A DNA stretch of 64,000 nt, from the NCBI GenBank assembly GCA_000727475.1, contig KL647294.1, positions 1 through 64,000 on the forward strand, in the 5' to 3' direction. The stretch comes from Sarcocystis neurona. Its lineage: Eukaryota > Apicomplexa > Conoidasida > Eucoccidiorida > Sarcocystidae. A model generated the notes under the pieces. It worked only from the letters and a program-made list of their open reading frames with translations, was not told the DNA's origin and did no database searches. Made by a program: the position numbers and the translations under genes. Below are positions 1 to 12,900 of the stretch, in pieces; the first letter of the stretch is position 1; the number at the start of each line of letters is the position of its first letter.

Positions 1-909
1 TAGTGTGCTTTTCAATCTGTCCCAGTCGTGCCCAGAGGAGGCCGCCTTAGTAATCTACTCCCACCTATTTATTAATACAGATCGGCAGAGACATGCCTTT
101 TGTGTCCTGTTCAGATTACAAAAATGGACTTCTCGCGAAAGCACCAAAAGGCCCACTGAATGGTTCTTTCAAAAACGTCCAAAATATGTTTACCGCCGTG
201 ACGTCGATTAACGTCGGCTATTCACCAACGTCAGCAGCTCTATACAAGTCTTCCCCTCCTTCCCACGGTAAATTCCGTCCAGCGTTTGACACTCCGGTCC
301 ATTTATAGTGTGCGCACGTCGTACACTACATGTCTTCGCAGACACGGGAAGGCTGCACAAGAACTGGATGTGGCCTTCTCGGGAGAAGTGCCCCAACCCG
401 TGTTTCCGTTTCTTGTAGTCGCAAAGGCACGGCTAAGGCAAACGTCGTAGTTGAGAATACAAATTACGTGGCGAAGCGGTGGTATCACCTATCAACACCT
501 GGTGCTGACAGTTTGGTGTTCGCCTGTCAACGCAGTAAATGACGCCTCTTCTCTTTCGCAGAGAACAGCTCCTGGGTGCTCAGGACGCTGTGGCTCCTCA
601 TGGCAGTCAATTCGAAAATATATCAATTGGCAGCACCTGCACATGCCCACGCATTTCTTCCCGGTAACATACCCCGTTTGGTGGTCGAGGAAGACGGCCG
701 CCCAGGTTGCAATTGTGCACCGCGTAATTTTGGTAAAACAGGAAGACGGCATTATTGCAAAATTAAGTTTGACAATGTTGGGGACCCAGTAACGTATCGC
801 AGCAAGGACAGCACGTTCCAGGAAAGTCCACGAAAACTGCAGACTTGTTTGTTCTCAAAATGGTCTTACGTGCAGCTTGACAGCGGGGAATGGGCCGGGA
901 GACTCGAAC

Positions 910-943
910 CTACATCAGCATTCACTTGAAGTGAATGATGTAG
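910..943. repeat. Near-perfect inverted repeat (hairpin)
   Basis: The left arm CTACAT..CATTCACTT pairs with AAGTGAATGATGTAG, giving 15 base pairs with a three-base bulge and almost no loop. A related shorter palindrome, TTTACTTGAAGTAAA, lies at 1364-1378 and shares the ACTTGAAGT centre. A GGTTCGAGTC string on the minus strand next to it looks like a tRNA T-loop, but the rest of a tRNA is missing. The function is unknown. Confidence 0.5.
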
Positions 944-3900
944 CGCCTCGCACCTGATTTGTCACCCCAAAACAGCAAGATACACGCACTGCGGACGCAG
1001 CAAGCAGCTTTCGCTTAAAGGTCATTTTGAGAATGACACCCTTCAGAAAGCACTTTTTCTCGAGTTCCTTTAGTGCGTTATCATAAACCTCGTGCAACCA
1101 TGAGCCCTTTTTTGACGCAGCACCCCTCTTTCATCGAACTCTCCAATTCCACCGCTGCGACAATTTGACGTCTACGAAGAAATTGAACCGTAGTTACGAT
1201 TGGGAATCCATGCAACACAACACGTCTTCCAGTGTGCGATAAAATGTGTAGAGATCTGATTCCCTGCTCAGAGATCCCTGGTACACAGTAGAATTCACTG
1301 ATTCAGCCGCAGCAGTGAGAGAACAACGAAAGCGGTAGCAAATTGGGGACACATACTTCCATCTTTACTTGAAGTAAAATACGCAGTTGTCACCGGGGGC
1401 CTTCTTGACCAGCCTGCAGGACACAGGTAGCGACGCAGTTGTCCTTCGCAATTTATTGTCTGCATAAGTGACCTTAGAGCGCCTCTTCAAGCCGCTGCTC
1501 GGCGAAGTACACGGCAGCATATAGGACGTCATCATTTTCTACTGCTGATCCATAGCAGCAGCTCAAAAACCCTTTCCGCGTGCAGTGCTGCTGACTCACA
1601 TTTACATATGTGCAGCCTTTCCTTTCGCCAACCCCCACCTCAGTCTCCTGTTTGTATTCTAAAGAATCGTGCACTTCAAGCGTCGAGTATTCGCTCATGC
1701 ATTCCCACCCAGGTTTTGCTAGGGTAAGGGGGCAGACCGACTGTTACGCATGCATGCTGTGAATTGCCTTTGAGTCACTCGAAGATCACGACAAGCGTTT
1801 CCGTGTGATGAGAGTGCGTCTTCGCGCAAAATCCCCGTTGCCTACAAGAAACGGAACTCGGACAAATCTTCTCTTAAGATCGATCTCTACGCACACCCCC
1901 TGATACCGCATTCCTCAAAGTGTCCCTCTTGGCATTGTCGGCGGCGTTGCCTTCTCCTCCTAATCTCCAGCTCTCTACACCCAAGGACATGACAATCTGC
2001 CTGCAGCACATCAGCACCTGACAGCCGAACTCTTCAAAGTTCACCTGCGTATAGCGCACCTCCACACGCAACATGAACACTTAAAAAAGAGCGCAACCAG
2101 CTCTCTGGCAGCTGCAAATGTAGATCCAAATCTCGTGGCTGCCCGCTTTTTCAGTCTCATACACCTACGGTCCAAGTGGAAGCAGTGCTCCAGTGACGAC
2201 CTCAGAACTCTAGTGACACAACTGCTAGATTGAAACAGACCAGGGGCAGTCTGAAGGCGTTGGCAACGGCGAAGCACCTCATGCAAAACGTGTGAACTTT
2301 AGAGGTGAAGCAAACAAGCCTGCTTGTTTCTCCCACTCCCTACGTCTTGATAGTGAGCCTTCTCAGTCGGTGGGCGCCAGTCTGTTTCACAATCTGGTCA
2401 GCTAAAAATTGTAATTATACCACTGTGACTCCACTTAAGATTACGCGTCACCGGCGTCGAGAGAACCAGATTACGTGTAATCAACACCTTGCGCTCTTTC
2501 ACTTCTATGTGAAGCAGGTAATCCGTCCCTCGTAGTCATTTTTGGCAGCAAAAGCAAATGCCCTCCGTCACAATACGAGCACCCCAAGCGAGACCAACTG
2601 GTCTGCACTCAAAAGATGTCTTATTAATGGTACGCGCGTCAAGGAACTAAGGAATTAGCACTGCCGTCTACCAGATCCGTGAAGGCCTTACCTACACGCC
2701 GTCAGAAGTGTACGTGGGTTCTTCGCAGCACCGACCCATACTTTCATGCCAAGCGCTTCAATCCGAAATGCCTGCGTCGAACTCTCGAAGCCCAGGTACG
2801 CCACCACATCCGGGGAAGCCGTCCTGCGCGTTTGTCAACTTTGAAGTTCCCTTACTGTTTTCATTGTCACTCAGCTGGATCATCGCTATCGCCACTACCT
2901 ATGCTTTATTAAAGTGCGCTTGGCCGTGGTGCGCGTTTGAAAACAAGCGGGGCTGTCTGGCTAGTCCCCGTAGATCCAATCGTCGGGTCTCATCATTTCC
3001 AAAATTTTTAGCAGACCCCTTTCTAGAGCACAAGAACGGCATCAGCCGAAACACCCAAAAGCGAAAGCCCCTCTTATCTCCAGCAGTGTCATGTGCTCAG
3101 CAGGTCTTTTAAGCAGAATACACTTTTACACGTAGAAAGTTACATCCAACCACTTCACTGTTACATCTTCCACACAATGTGCGCAGCGTGCTCCATACAA
3201 CAGGACAATGTTCTAATGTAGACCACGTTTACAGTTCCTGCAGTGTAAAGGCTCCACTTGTGCAGTGCCCGGACAGTGAATTACGGTGGACTTCCCAGCT
3301 GTCCGCGACGTCGTAGGTGATAAAGGATGTCGACTGACGCTCCTACTTCCACACTAGTGTTACAGTTTCCCCTTTGGACTCTAAAAACAAAATCCACTTG
3401 TGGGGTCTAGGACGCCGCTGTCTCGTTATTAACTTCTTGGTGACGTACTCGTGAAACGCTCACCTACCTTGCCCCCCACGGTACACACGGCGGCTCCACA
3501 TTTGTTGGGGTTGTAGGGACGTCACTGGCGCCCTCGACAAATTCAGAGAGAAATCAGCCACATATTCGCTTCGCCCTACAGAGAGAAGGATAACACTGCT
3601 GCACACAGGATGCCGGCAGCGAATACGTCAAGGGTGTCTGTATGGTGTGACCGACGCACAAGTAAAGAACAACACGATCGAGCATTGGTGTCTCTACATG
3701 GAGGATTTTCACATCAGCAACACCAGCCTAGACCACATTGGCTGCTACTGCAATGTGCCATAGAGTCGACGGCCTGACTGGTATACTTTTCACCGAGTTG
3801 CGAGTCGACATTGTATCCACTCGAGCTCACGGATAATATTTCAGGGACCCCCTTACCTCAATCTGAGTGGGCGTGGGTCGTTAACTAATTATCTCTGTGA

Positions 3901-6900
3901 AACACATCGTTCTTCTTAGGCGTAAGTGAGACTATGCAGCTCTGAGAGTTCATCAACGTTGGCTCACCGCTATTGAGAGTGCGGACGCCTACATTTGGTG
4001 ATAGCTTTTGTTGCGCCGGGAACGCTTGGATATACTGTATTTCATCTGGTACCAAGCCCTGCACAATTGACTATGCCGCTATTTTCTAGTTCTCAGAGGG
4101 CGACACCACCCAGACATCGTGAACTGTATCTTGTTCGCGGTTGTTGCAGTCGCCACAACGACGACCTGTGTAAAGAGCTTTTGGTAATTCTTCCCGTCTT
4201 ACCGCCTGAAGTCCTGACCTGCTGGATTTCGGGTTCGTTTGTCAGATTCGTGAGACTCGCACTCGCACGTCGTCACCTGAAAGCTGAGCAAGTTTCTAAA
4301 TGGCAAGTAGTGGAATGTACACGGTAGGCGCGGACAGGATAGGAGAACGACAAGTAAGCAGACGCGCAGTGCCAGCACAAACGGAGCATGCACCCTCTTC
4401 TCAGCACTGCGGTTGTTGTAATCCTTTATTAGGGGTTGCTCTGTCTTGCAGCCGCACAACTTACAGCGACCGCAGGCCGATCAGAATCTACCCACGCATT
4501 TCGCCCCTGCCTACACTAAAATCGCAACAGCCCTTCTGTGTCTGCTATTTTACACTTTAAAATCACCTTCGTTCTTCCCTTATGCTGTAAAAGACCTTCC
4601 CTCCAATGTGGGGAAAAGTGTGGACGCGTCCGGCTGAGCTTTTCATCTTCAGCAGCCAAATGTACATGCAACAACAGACAGGAAAGTGACTCAGTTGCGT
4701 GTTCCTGCCACGCCTCTGATCCGGCGCAGCTCTCGCTGATCCCATGTTTCAGAATGCGACTTCATATGCGGTATATGATACAGCGAAAGTGACACGTCAT
4801 CGTCCTCTCTGTTGATTCTGTCGATGTCTTACTTGAACCCATCCTCCACAACAGGACACTCATAAGGAGGAAGACGACTGTCGAGCGGCACGTTTTCCTG
4901 TGGTGCTTCACAAGTTCTCGCTCAACATGGAAGGTAACGACAAGCATCACTGCTAGTCAAGGGGTCTTTGCCGTTTGCCCTTGATGAGAACTAGCGTCTC
5001 ATTTGCCGTAGACCAGCACGTGATTCTACGAGTAGATGTCTGCAGGTCTAACGCAGACACCTAAGATATTTAGACAGAATATCACGTCGTGGCGTGCATT
5101 CAGCAGGGGCGCTACCGGAAGATAAGAAAGAGGTCTGGGATAATATCAAGGGCTGCGATCGACAGAGAAATTTGTTGTGTGGGTTTTTGCCGTTACAGCT
5201 TATCTTCAGAATACTGCATCGCATGTCTGGATCTGAGCTGCAGACCTGCGTAACTCGTATCGAAAGTGGCACAGCATACGTAGAGGTGTAAAGCTAAAGT
5301 TGCGGATCAGTCACTACAAGAGCCGAATCAGCTGCTTGCCAAATGCCAAAGCATTACTCACCGATAGCTTTGTTAATTCCCTGACAGCACACACGTCAAG
5401 ACACTGGTGATCTCAAACCGTTTGTACAGCGCCGCTGGAACGCCACACACGCGTGCATCACCTGGAAGGGCGTATCATGTCAACAAATTACCTCCAGTAA
5501 CTTTAAACCGGATAATCTGAAATAGTCTGCGGTCCTTCTACGAATCCAGGCGTCCCTCATTCTGTGTTAAAGCAACACTATTTCTGTTGCTTGACTCATC
5601 CTCAGTTCGCAGGCCTCACCTACATGTAAAGTTTTCCGCCGCTAAGCAACTGTTCAAGTATAACGTTACGATTTCTTTACACTCATGTGCGCTTATTTCC
5701 TGTGCCGGTCGTCCCTGTTCATTCTAGTAGCCTAGCACGCAAAAGTTTTGACGTACACACGAAATCGGCCACGATTTTTCACTCCTTTTTCTGCAGGCAA
5801 TTGTGTCGCTTTGCGCACAGCAGAACACTGTCGGACCCTCAAGGTCGTAATTGATTCGCGTAACCCCCGCCTATGGCAGCGCGGCTACCGGGCTACTCTG
5901 TCACCCCTCCTCTAACACGCTACCCTGCGGTTCGTTGCTTCGTTAAGAATTCGGTTGGGTGCTTTCACCTACGAAAAAGAAGTCGTTACACTTTACTATT
6001 TAGAACCTGACCAGAAAACGCGTGACAACCTGGCTGCAAACCGGCTTAGTACACCCGTTGTTGCTCTAGACGGTAGACGTATGCTGGAAACAGTTGTCAA
6101 GAGCTTCCCAGGATGACGTGCAGAGGCAGAGGCGCCGGCTGCCGTGCATATTGGCAAGGTCCTAACGAACTGTATGGTAAAGCGCGCACCTGTCCCAGTG
6201 GTGGCACATTGTATGGCGATTGCCGGCACGTGCAGGCGCGTTCAGTGCGACCGATATCCGTCCCAGAAACGTTCTTCTCTGTCGTGCATCAATTAGCTGC
6301 AGTAAGTGATGCGGCTTCTTCATAAAACGCACCGCTGGAACATTTGTTTGAGCTGGTGCTGCCGGATTATTCATGTGCTGTCATCTACATTTTACCTGAT
6401 CCAGGCAACGTAACAAACGACAAATCCGTGGTGTGTAAAGTCGTGCTGTGTAGAAGGCTGTGAACAATACCTTTTCACGCGGGGTTCGCTTGTCGTCATT
6501 TGTCTTTGATTTTACCTCCGTGAACTTTTGCGGTGAGGGACGTCCGAATCATTGACCTCGCAGGCGTTCAAAACTCAAACGCTGTGGCAACGTCTGCGGT
6601 GGCGCGAAATGCAAGCGGTCAGATATTTCGGCGCCGGACCAGTAAGGAGCCAACGACGAAACCTGCCATACTATATGCATTACCATACTCCTGTTACACA
6701 GGAAGCCACCAGTGAGTCGGGGACTACGGATTCGACGCGCATAATCTTGACATGCTCAAGTATGTCAGTGTAGCGTGTCCGACGTACACAACGGTAGGCC
6801 ACGGTTTCGGACAGAAATTGCTTTTCACCGGACCACAAAAACTGAAGTGCAATCGGCAGGGCTCACTCAGTACCGCGCAGTACACTGTCAAGCGTTTAGC

Positions 6901-9900
6901 CTCTTCGAGTGCTTGCGGTTCTCTCCATAGGGGCGCATGGATCGACAGCTCACGGGCATAATACACAGCAGCGTACCGGCGTGGGCTTCCAAGCCTTACG
7001 GTTGATCACAGTTGATAGCTTTTAACAGCGCCCCTCTGCTGTCTCCGAGGTTTCTTGCTGCAGGGTCGCACCGCCTATAATTGATGCGTGTAACGCTCCT
7101 TGCTTCACAAAGTCCCATAGGGGAAAGTTACAACATACATATGGGGTCCCATCCATCGAAACCGCAATAATTTATAGCGTGCCCGAGAGAGAAGAAACCC
7201 ATCCGCCTGCAGCGTATGTTGTTGTGTAGTTCCCTACTTAACGTAGCCTCCAACAGGCCACTAGTACATTACAACTGTTGACTCCGCAACGTGACCTTAT
7301 TGGAATAAAGGAATAAGGAGAGAACACATCCGTTTGTGGATGTCTGTGGCGATCCTCGAAGCCATCCAGCGGTCCGAAGTGAACTCACTCGTGCGGCCCG
7401 ACCTTCCAACAGAGCGGGTGTATGCTCGCTGGTATTCAGGCAGGGTCACGCACGAAGTGAACGAGATCGGAAACAGGTCGAGATCTCGTGTTCTGCACAC
7501 TTTTTACCAGTGTAATCACTACTTTGCAATACCACAGAGAAGGAAAAAGTGGTGAAACGTCATGGAGAGGCACTGTGACAGAAAGAGGGCACGAAAGAAT
7601 AGTAGACGGAGGGCAGGACCGGTCACAATGATCTGCGTCCCGAAAGCGATTGCGTACGTCTTACTTGCTTGCGACGAGCGCGACCGAGAGCACACCAGAC
7701 TCAGGCTTGCGCTCTACACAATTTTTGACTGCTTCCATTGTGTCGCACCATACAAGTCATTCGACACATGGCAAAGCTTTGCCTACAGCAGACATCACAG
7801 TTTTTAGGCCTCTCCAGCTGTACCCTGATTCAGTACTGTCCTACCCTCTAAAACACGAGCGCACCCTGAAGTGCTTGGAAAGAGATTGCTCTCCGATTCC
7901 CCAAAGGTTCTGGATTCTACTTGTATTCTCATCATAACAAAATACCCAGTTAGAACTAGAGGCCGAGCGAACATGCGCCCGCACACAACTGTCAGTTAAA
8001 GTCAAAATTCCACCCTCCCCGTAATCCAATTCCATCTTTCACGGACAGCGCCCGCCAAAACATGTTATCAAGTGAACCAACGGGTGTTGTTCCGTACTGT
8101 GAGAGCACACGAGCTTGCGCGGGTGCGTGTGAACTCAAGAACGCCTCCTCTCTAACGTGACCGTGGTGTGCTGTTCTGTTGATGCTTCGCAACGTAGACG
8201 TACACCAGCATGGGTACGCCTGAACCACCGACACGGAGCACTTTCTAGTCTCAATTTCCGCGTCTTCTCTTGCCTTTATTCCCACCTGAAGTAATGCCGG
8301 CCAAGATTCCCAACGCCGTCCCCCTACGACTTTCGTTTCGAGTTCACGCACCGCCCAGCTTCACGACGTAGCATGACTATATGGTGATCACTAGGTGTGA
8401 GCTATATTAGTCTGATCGGATATGGCTGCGAACTGGACTTTCAGTAGAGTTGGTGTTATCGTTTATGTCTCACGCCAGCACGCTACCCGTTCTAATGTGT
8501 AGAGAAACATTCTGAGGGTCCCACTGGCCTGTGTTGATGTGTTGGTCGACTTCTACCTCCGCCTCACACACCGCAAGTTTGGGAAGCGTTCAGACTTCCT
8601 ACTTATTAGTGCTGAGAGTCTGATGCGTCTTGTCACCGCAATTTGGCCTCATGCAAATATGCAGCCGGTTTGTCAGATGCGGACGTCAACGTCCACGCAC
8701 TGCGACATTCCTGGAGGCGAAGACGCAAAGGAATGACGAATCCCTTCCCGCCTTGAGCTTTCGTCGACGCCGCAGTTGTAGACTTTGATGCCCCACGATG
8801 GTATTTTGTACGTAAGTTACCACGCCGCGCAGTCGCTCAAACGTGGTAAGCTCTCGATTACCTACTAATGTACCGGATGTTTCGACGTAGCTGGTAGCCG
8901 GTGCCCCGGATCAACGTGCTGCGACTTCATGACTGGACGACCACCGGCAGTGCATCGTGTTTTCGAATGCGGCAAGTAACACGTGGTTAAAGTGTTAAGT
9001 CAAAGCGGCACGTGCTACCAGTGTCTCAGGGGGGTGTAATAACCGATGTCACTTATTTATGTCTACAACCTCCACACAATAGGTAACAGTTCGCTCATCA
9101 CAAGGATTTCTTCAAATGCGCTACTGCGTGCAGCCCAAGTACCCGGCAATCCCGTACGCGTGCACTGACAGCGTCAAACATAACCCGTCCTCCGATAGAA
9201 TTTTGTGTGTAAAGGGAAACGTTCTATTATACCGCTTTAGAAGCCACGAGATTAAGACGCTACCGCCTGCGAGTTCAGACCTTTCCAACCTATCTGCCAC
9301 CCATGGTACTTGAGACACAAGCTTTTGGGAATGATATACGCTCTCGGAAAGCAGCAGTAACGGTAGTCGGAGCTTTCCCTCGTGCGCTGTTTCCCTCAAT
9401 GTAGTGGCAGTACTTCAATCACCTAAGTGGTGCGGGTCCTCGAGGGCACCCCTAAAGGCCTCTTACTTCGCATTGACGCCAGTCCGTCTGGCCTTCCTTT
9501 TTTGAACAAAGTAGTGAGCACACCTCAAACAGGCACGGTTCACCGCGCGAAATGCCACCGTGCAAGGCAGTCGCATCCCGATGCCAACGCTTCCAGCAAC
9601 ATCGCCTCCATAGCTGCCGTCACTCTGACGTGAGCAGTACACTCACACCATGATGCGCCGCCACTGTCCGCTCACCCTGTGTACGGCTGCATGCCTCCGT
9701 AGGAAATCTTTCAGGCCTTGCTTATAGATCCACTGACTTCCAAGTCGGCTCTGACTCATACAGCATTTTTCTAATAAGTGGTGGCTAATGCAGGACCAGT
9801 GGGCCGGTGCAACTGGATAGATCCTGTTCCTGAGTTTTAGTGCCTTATTGTAACGTGGTTCACCAATCTGTGTCAACTTGGCTAAGCGCCCGCCTACTTC

Positions 9901-12900
9901 AGAAAACGCAGTGCAGCGCATCTCTTCTTTACGTTCTACGTGAACCTTGTATTTTTCGTAGTTGGTGTACGGCAATGAGTTGCAACCCTCAGGGTGCTTG
10001 TCTAACCACGTAATTGCTCTCCTTCGTGCGTCTTTACAAGTACGCGGTACACCTTCGCCCGCGTGTTCACTTGTGTATTTCCTGATAGCCTCCCAAGAAC
10101 AACTGCAATGCACCATAGTGCGCTTTCAGGCCGTAGTCCTCGTTGAAATGTGCTAGTCTCAAGAGCCTCTCTCCCTCGTGTCTTCCGTCACGCTTGGTTC
10201 CGCGTTACCAGAAATGGTAGCTTGGGCAGCGAAGCCTCGTCACCATATGCGATAGCGAAAAGCCCTTGAGCAGAGTGTGCGTCCAACCGTGCGATGCCCT
10301 CGTTCGGAGTTGGGCAGATACCATGTTCGGCGTCAGCTGCTTAGCTCCCCGGACGGCTCACATTGAATGTAATTAGACTCTTGCTATAATCGTCAAGACG
10401 TGCCACGATGGTTGGAAAGCTGTCATCGTTGTGGCTGTTTACTCTTCAGAGAGATTCGAGAAACCAGGACCTCAATTACGGAAGATATGGAACTTCCCGA
10501 GTCGAGTATAACAATCTAATGTGGCGTGTAATCCCTACTTGTAGGGGACTGAAAAGCTGGTCAGTATTTGGACGACACGATGGCTGGTGTCTGCAGACAC
10601 CAGTGCGATTGCTAGCTTGCTGCAGGGAGCAGACAACACCATGCAGGTGAGGTGTCATCATCAGCCTGGATGCACACGCTTGCAACACAACAACGTGCCC
10701 GTCACTTTTTTAAAAAGACGCTTGACAGCAAGATTGTTGAAATTGGCTGGAGTGAAGCAGCGTAAAGCGCCACTCGAGCAGAACGGCACAGAGGCCTTTT
10801 CTACCGGCGTACAAGCAGGTATTTCAGCGTCTGCTTACCTCTGTGGGAAATTTCGCTTTGACATTACTCCACTAGCCTGAGCGGCTTCAACGGTTTACAA
10901 TTTCCCTCCACAGAGCCGTAAGCCCATCGCTTCCCGCGTCTGCGTCCACGCTGCAGGTTTTAAACTCGCGCCTGCTACGTAGCCTTTTAGGAACTGACTG
11001 AACGTCTTTGCCCGCTGCCGATTTTCAAGAGTTCTCGGTTTTTTTCTGCCTCCTCGAAAACAGCAAAGAGCATCAATCTGGCAACGCTTACGTGAAATTT
11101 CCAGACGGTGGCCATAAAACGAGTCTCGTGTGTTGCGTTTGCAGCTTCGTCGCTGTGCTGTGTGTGCTTGTAACTCAGGGCAAAAGATATACGTGGGGGG
11201 GATAATGAACTTACTTGCAAAACTACGGCGAAGTCGGATTACGAAAACTGTACGAATAAGTTAATAGACCAAGGTTTTACGTACAATCAAACCTCAACGC
11301 CGAGCAGCGCCTATCAGAAGCAGAGCAAAACACACCTTATGTAAGCCACGGAGGTGGTGTGATTTTCCAAGTTTCATGTGACTTGTTTGGACACTGTGTT
11401 CTCGAGAAAAATGCATCCGGTGTTCAGTCATACACTCGCATCATTATCACCGTCGGATTTCACTGGGGGTTTCAGCAACCACTTTCAGTACATTTTAAAA
11501 CACTTACACGAGTCAATTGCCGTAACACACCCCATTTCTTCAGGCACCTCGAACACCTCTTGTATTAAAGGCCTTGCGCGTGGTGGTGCAATGACGTGTG
11601 GCATTGCGCCTCTCTTGTCGAAAACGTAGCTCGTACCCATTTGCGCCGTTTTGCAGGCCACCACGTTGACAAGGCGCCTCCCTAAGCCTCTGGGAAGGCC
11701 GGCAGGCAACGAACAGCTTTCTGCGTATGTCCCGCCTTTCCCAATACTCCCTAAATGCTAAACAGTGTGTGGCGACTGCCGGCGGCGCCCCGTCGTGTGT
11801 CGCGTCTAAAGTCGCTCATCTTCGTTGTTTTTGAACATTTTAAGTGCCCTGGTCTACGCTCTGCTTACTACCGTCTGTAATTTCGCAACAAATTCAAACA
11901 AGTGAGCACTTTGCAGATCAGCCACTAACACAGGCAAATACAGTTGACTTCCCACCTTTATTTCCTACACTGGAATCGCTGCTTTCGCCGCAGATCTTCT
12001 TCTGTTGCAGCAAGACAATGGTAGAACAGCTAGGGTGCGCAGGCCGCAAGTGTGGCTACTCCAGGTTGCGGTCCTAAGACCCAGCAAGGGCGTCGCGCTG
12101 CGTCCCATATTCCAGCACACCTGGCACAAAAACTATCAATTCTTCAACATATGAGAGCAACACGACAACAGACAGGAACAACGCCTGTACCTGAAGCGCT
12201 CTATCTGGAGTCTTCCGCAGAGGACAGAACAGGATGACGTCAACGCCGAGCACAAGCACACAAGGAAACTGTAAATGGGCACTTGACGTCGCGAAGATGT
12301 CACAGGTCAAAGCACAAGGCACGTGAAGGACAGAGTGTTCTCTACTACTGTCGTCGCATTCGTAACCCTCGACGACACCCGCTGTACGTTGACTGCTTGA
12401 AAACCGGACAACGTAGCACGACACCCCCACGCTACGTCTTTTTCAGGTACACAGGATGCAGCGCCTGTAAAGTTAACACCTCCCGCCAGTGAGGGCGAAA
12501 GTGTAGGACGACGTCCTGCCTTTTGCCCGCAAACCGTTTTGGCTCTATTCGTTTATTCTGGATCTCGACACTGTGGAGGATGTCTTCACTGCTATTTCCC
12601 AACACGTTCTGGAACTGCTTCATCCTTTGTGTGCAACTGAGTAAGTTCGACCGTGGGTATCAGCGCTGTGCTGCTCCTGACAGATATCTTAAATCAACTT
12701 TTTCGCGCACGATTCTCACAGACGCGCCCACTTACTGTGCAGCTGGACTTCTGCATGGAAGTTTGTACATGTTGTCCTTTTCACCTGAGGCAGGTCTGCA
12801 CATTGTCGCTTTCAGATCCCGCACTCCTCTGCCCTTGAACAACCTTATCACCATCACCTGAACTGTGTCGCACAACTGTACTTAATGGCGTATGCGTCTT

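Noticed and set aside
885..960. Possible minus-strand tRNA, from a GGTTCGAGTC T-loop-like string
   Set aside because: The T stem does not pair well, and there is no matching acceptor stem, D arm or anticodon arm at the right distances.
9643..10116. 157-codon minus-strand frame as a gene in the repeat-poor block
   Set aside because: Its length is within chance for the region, with no motif, no homopolymer run and no nearby exon partners.
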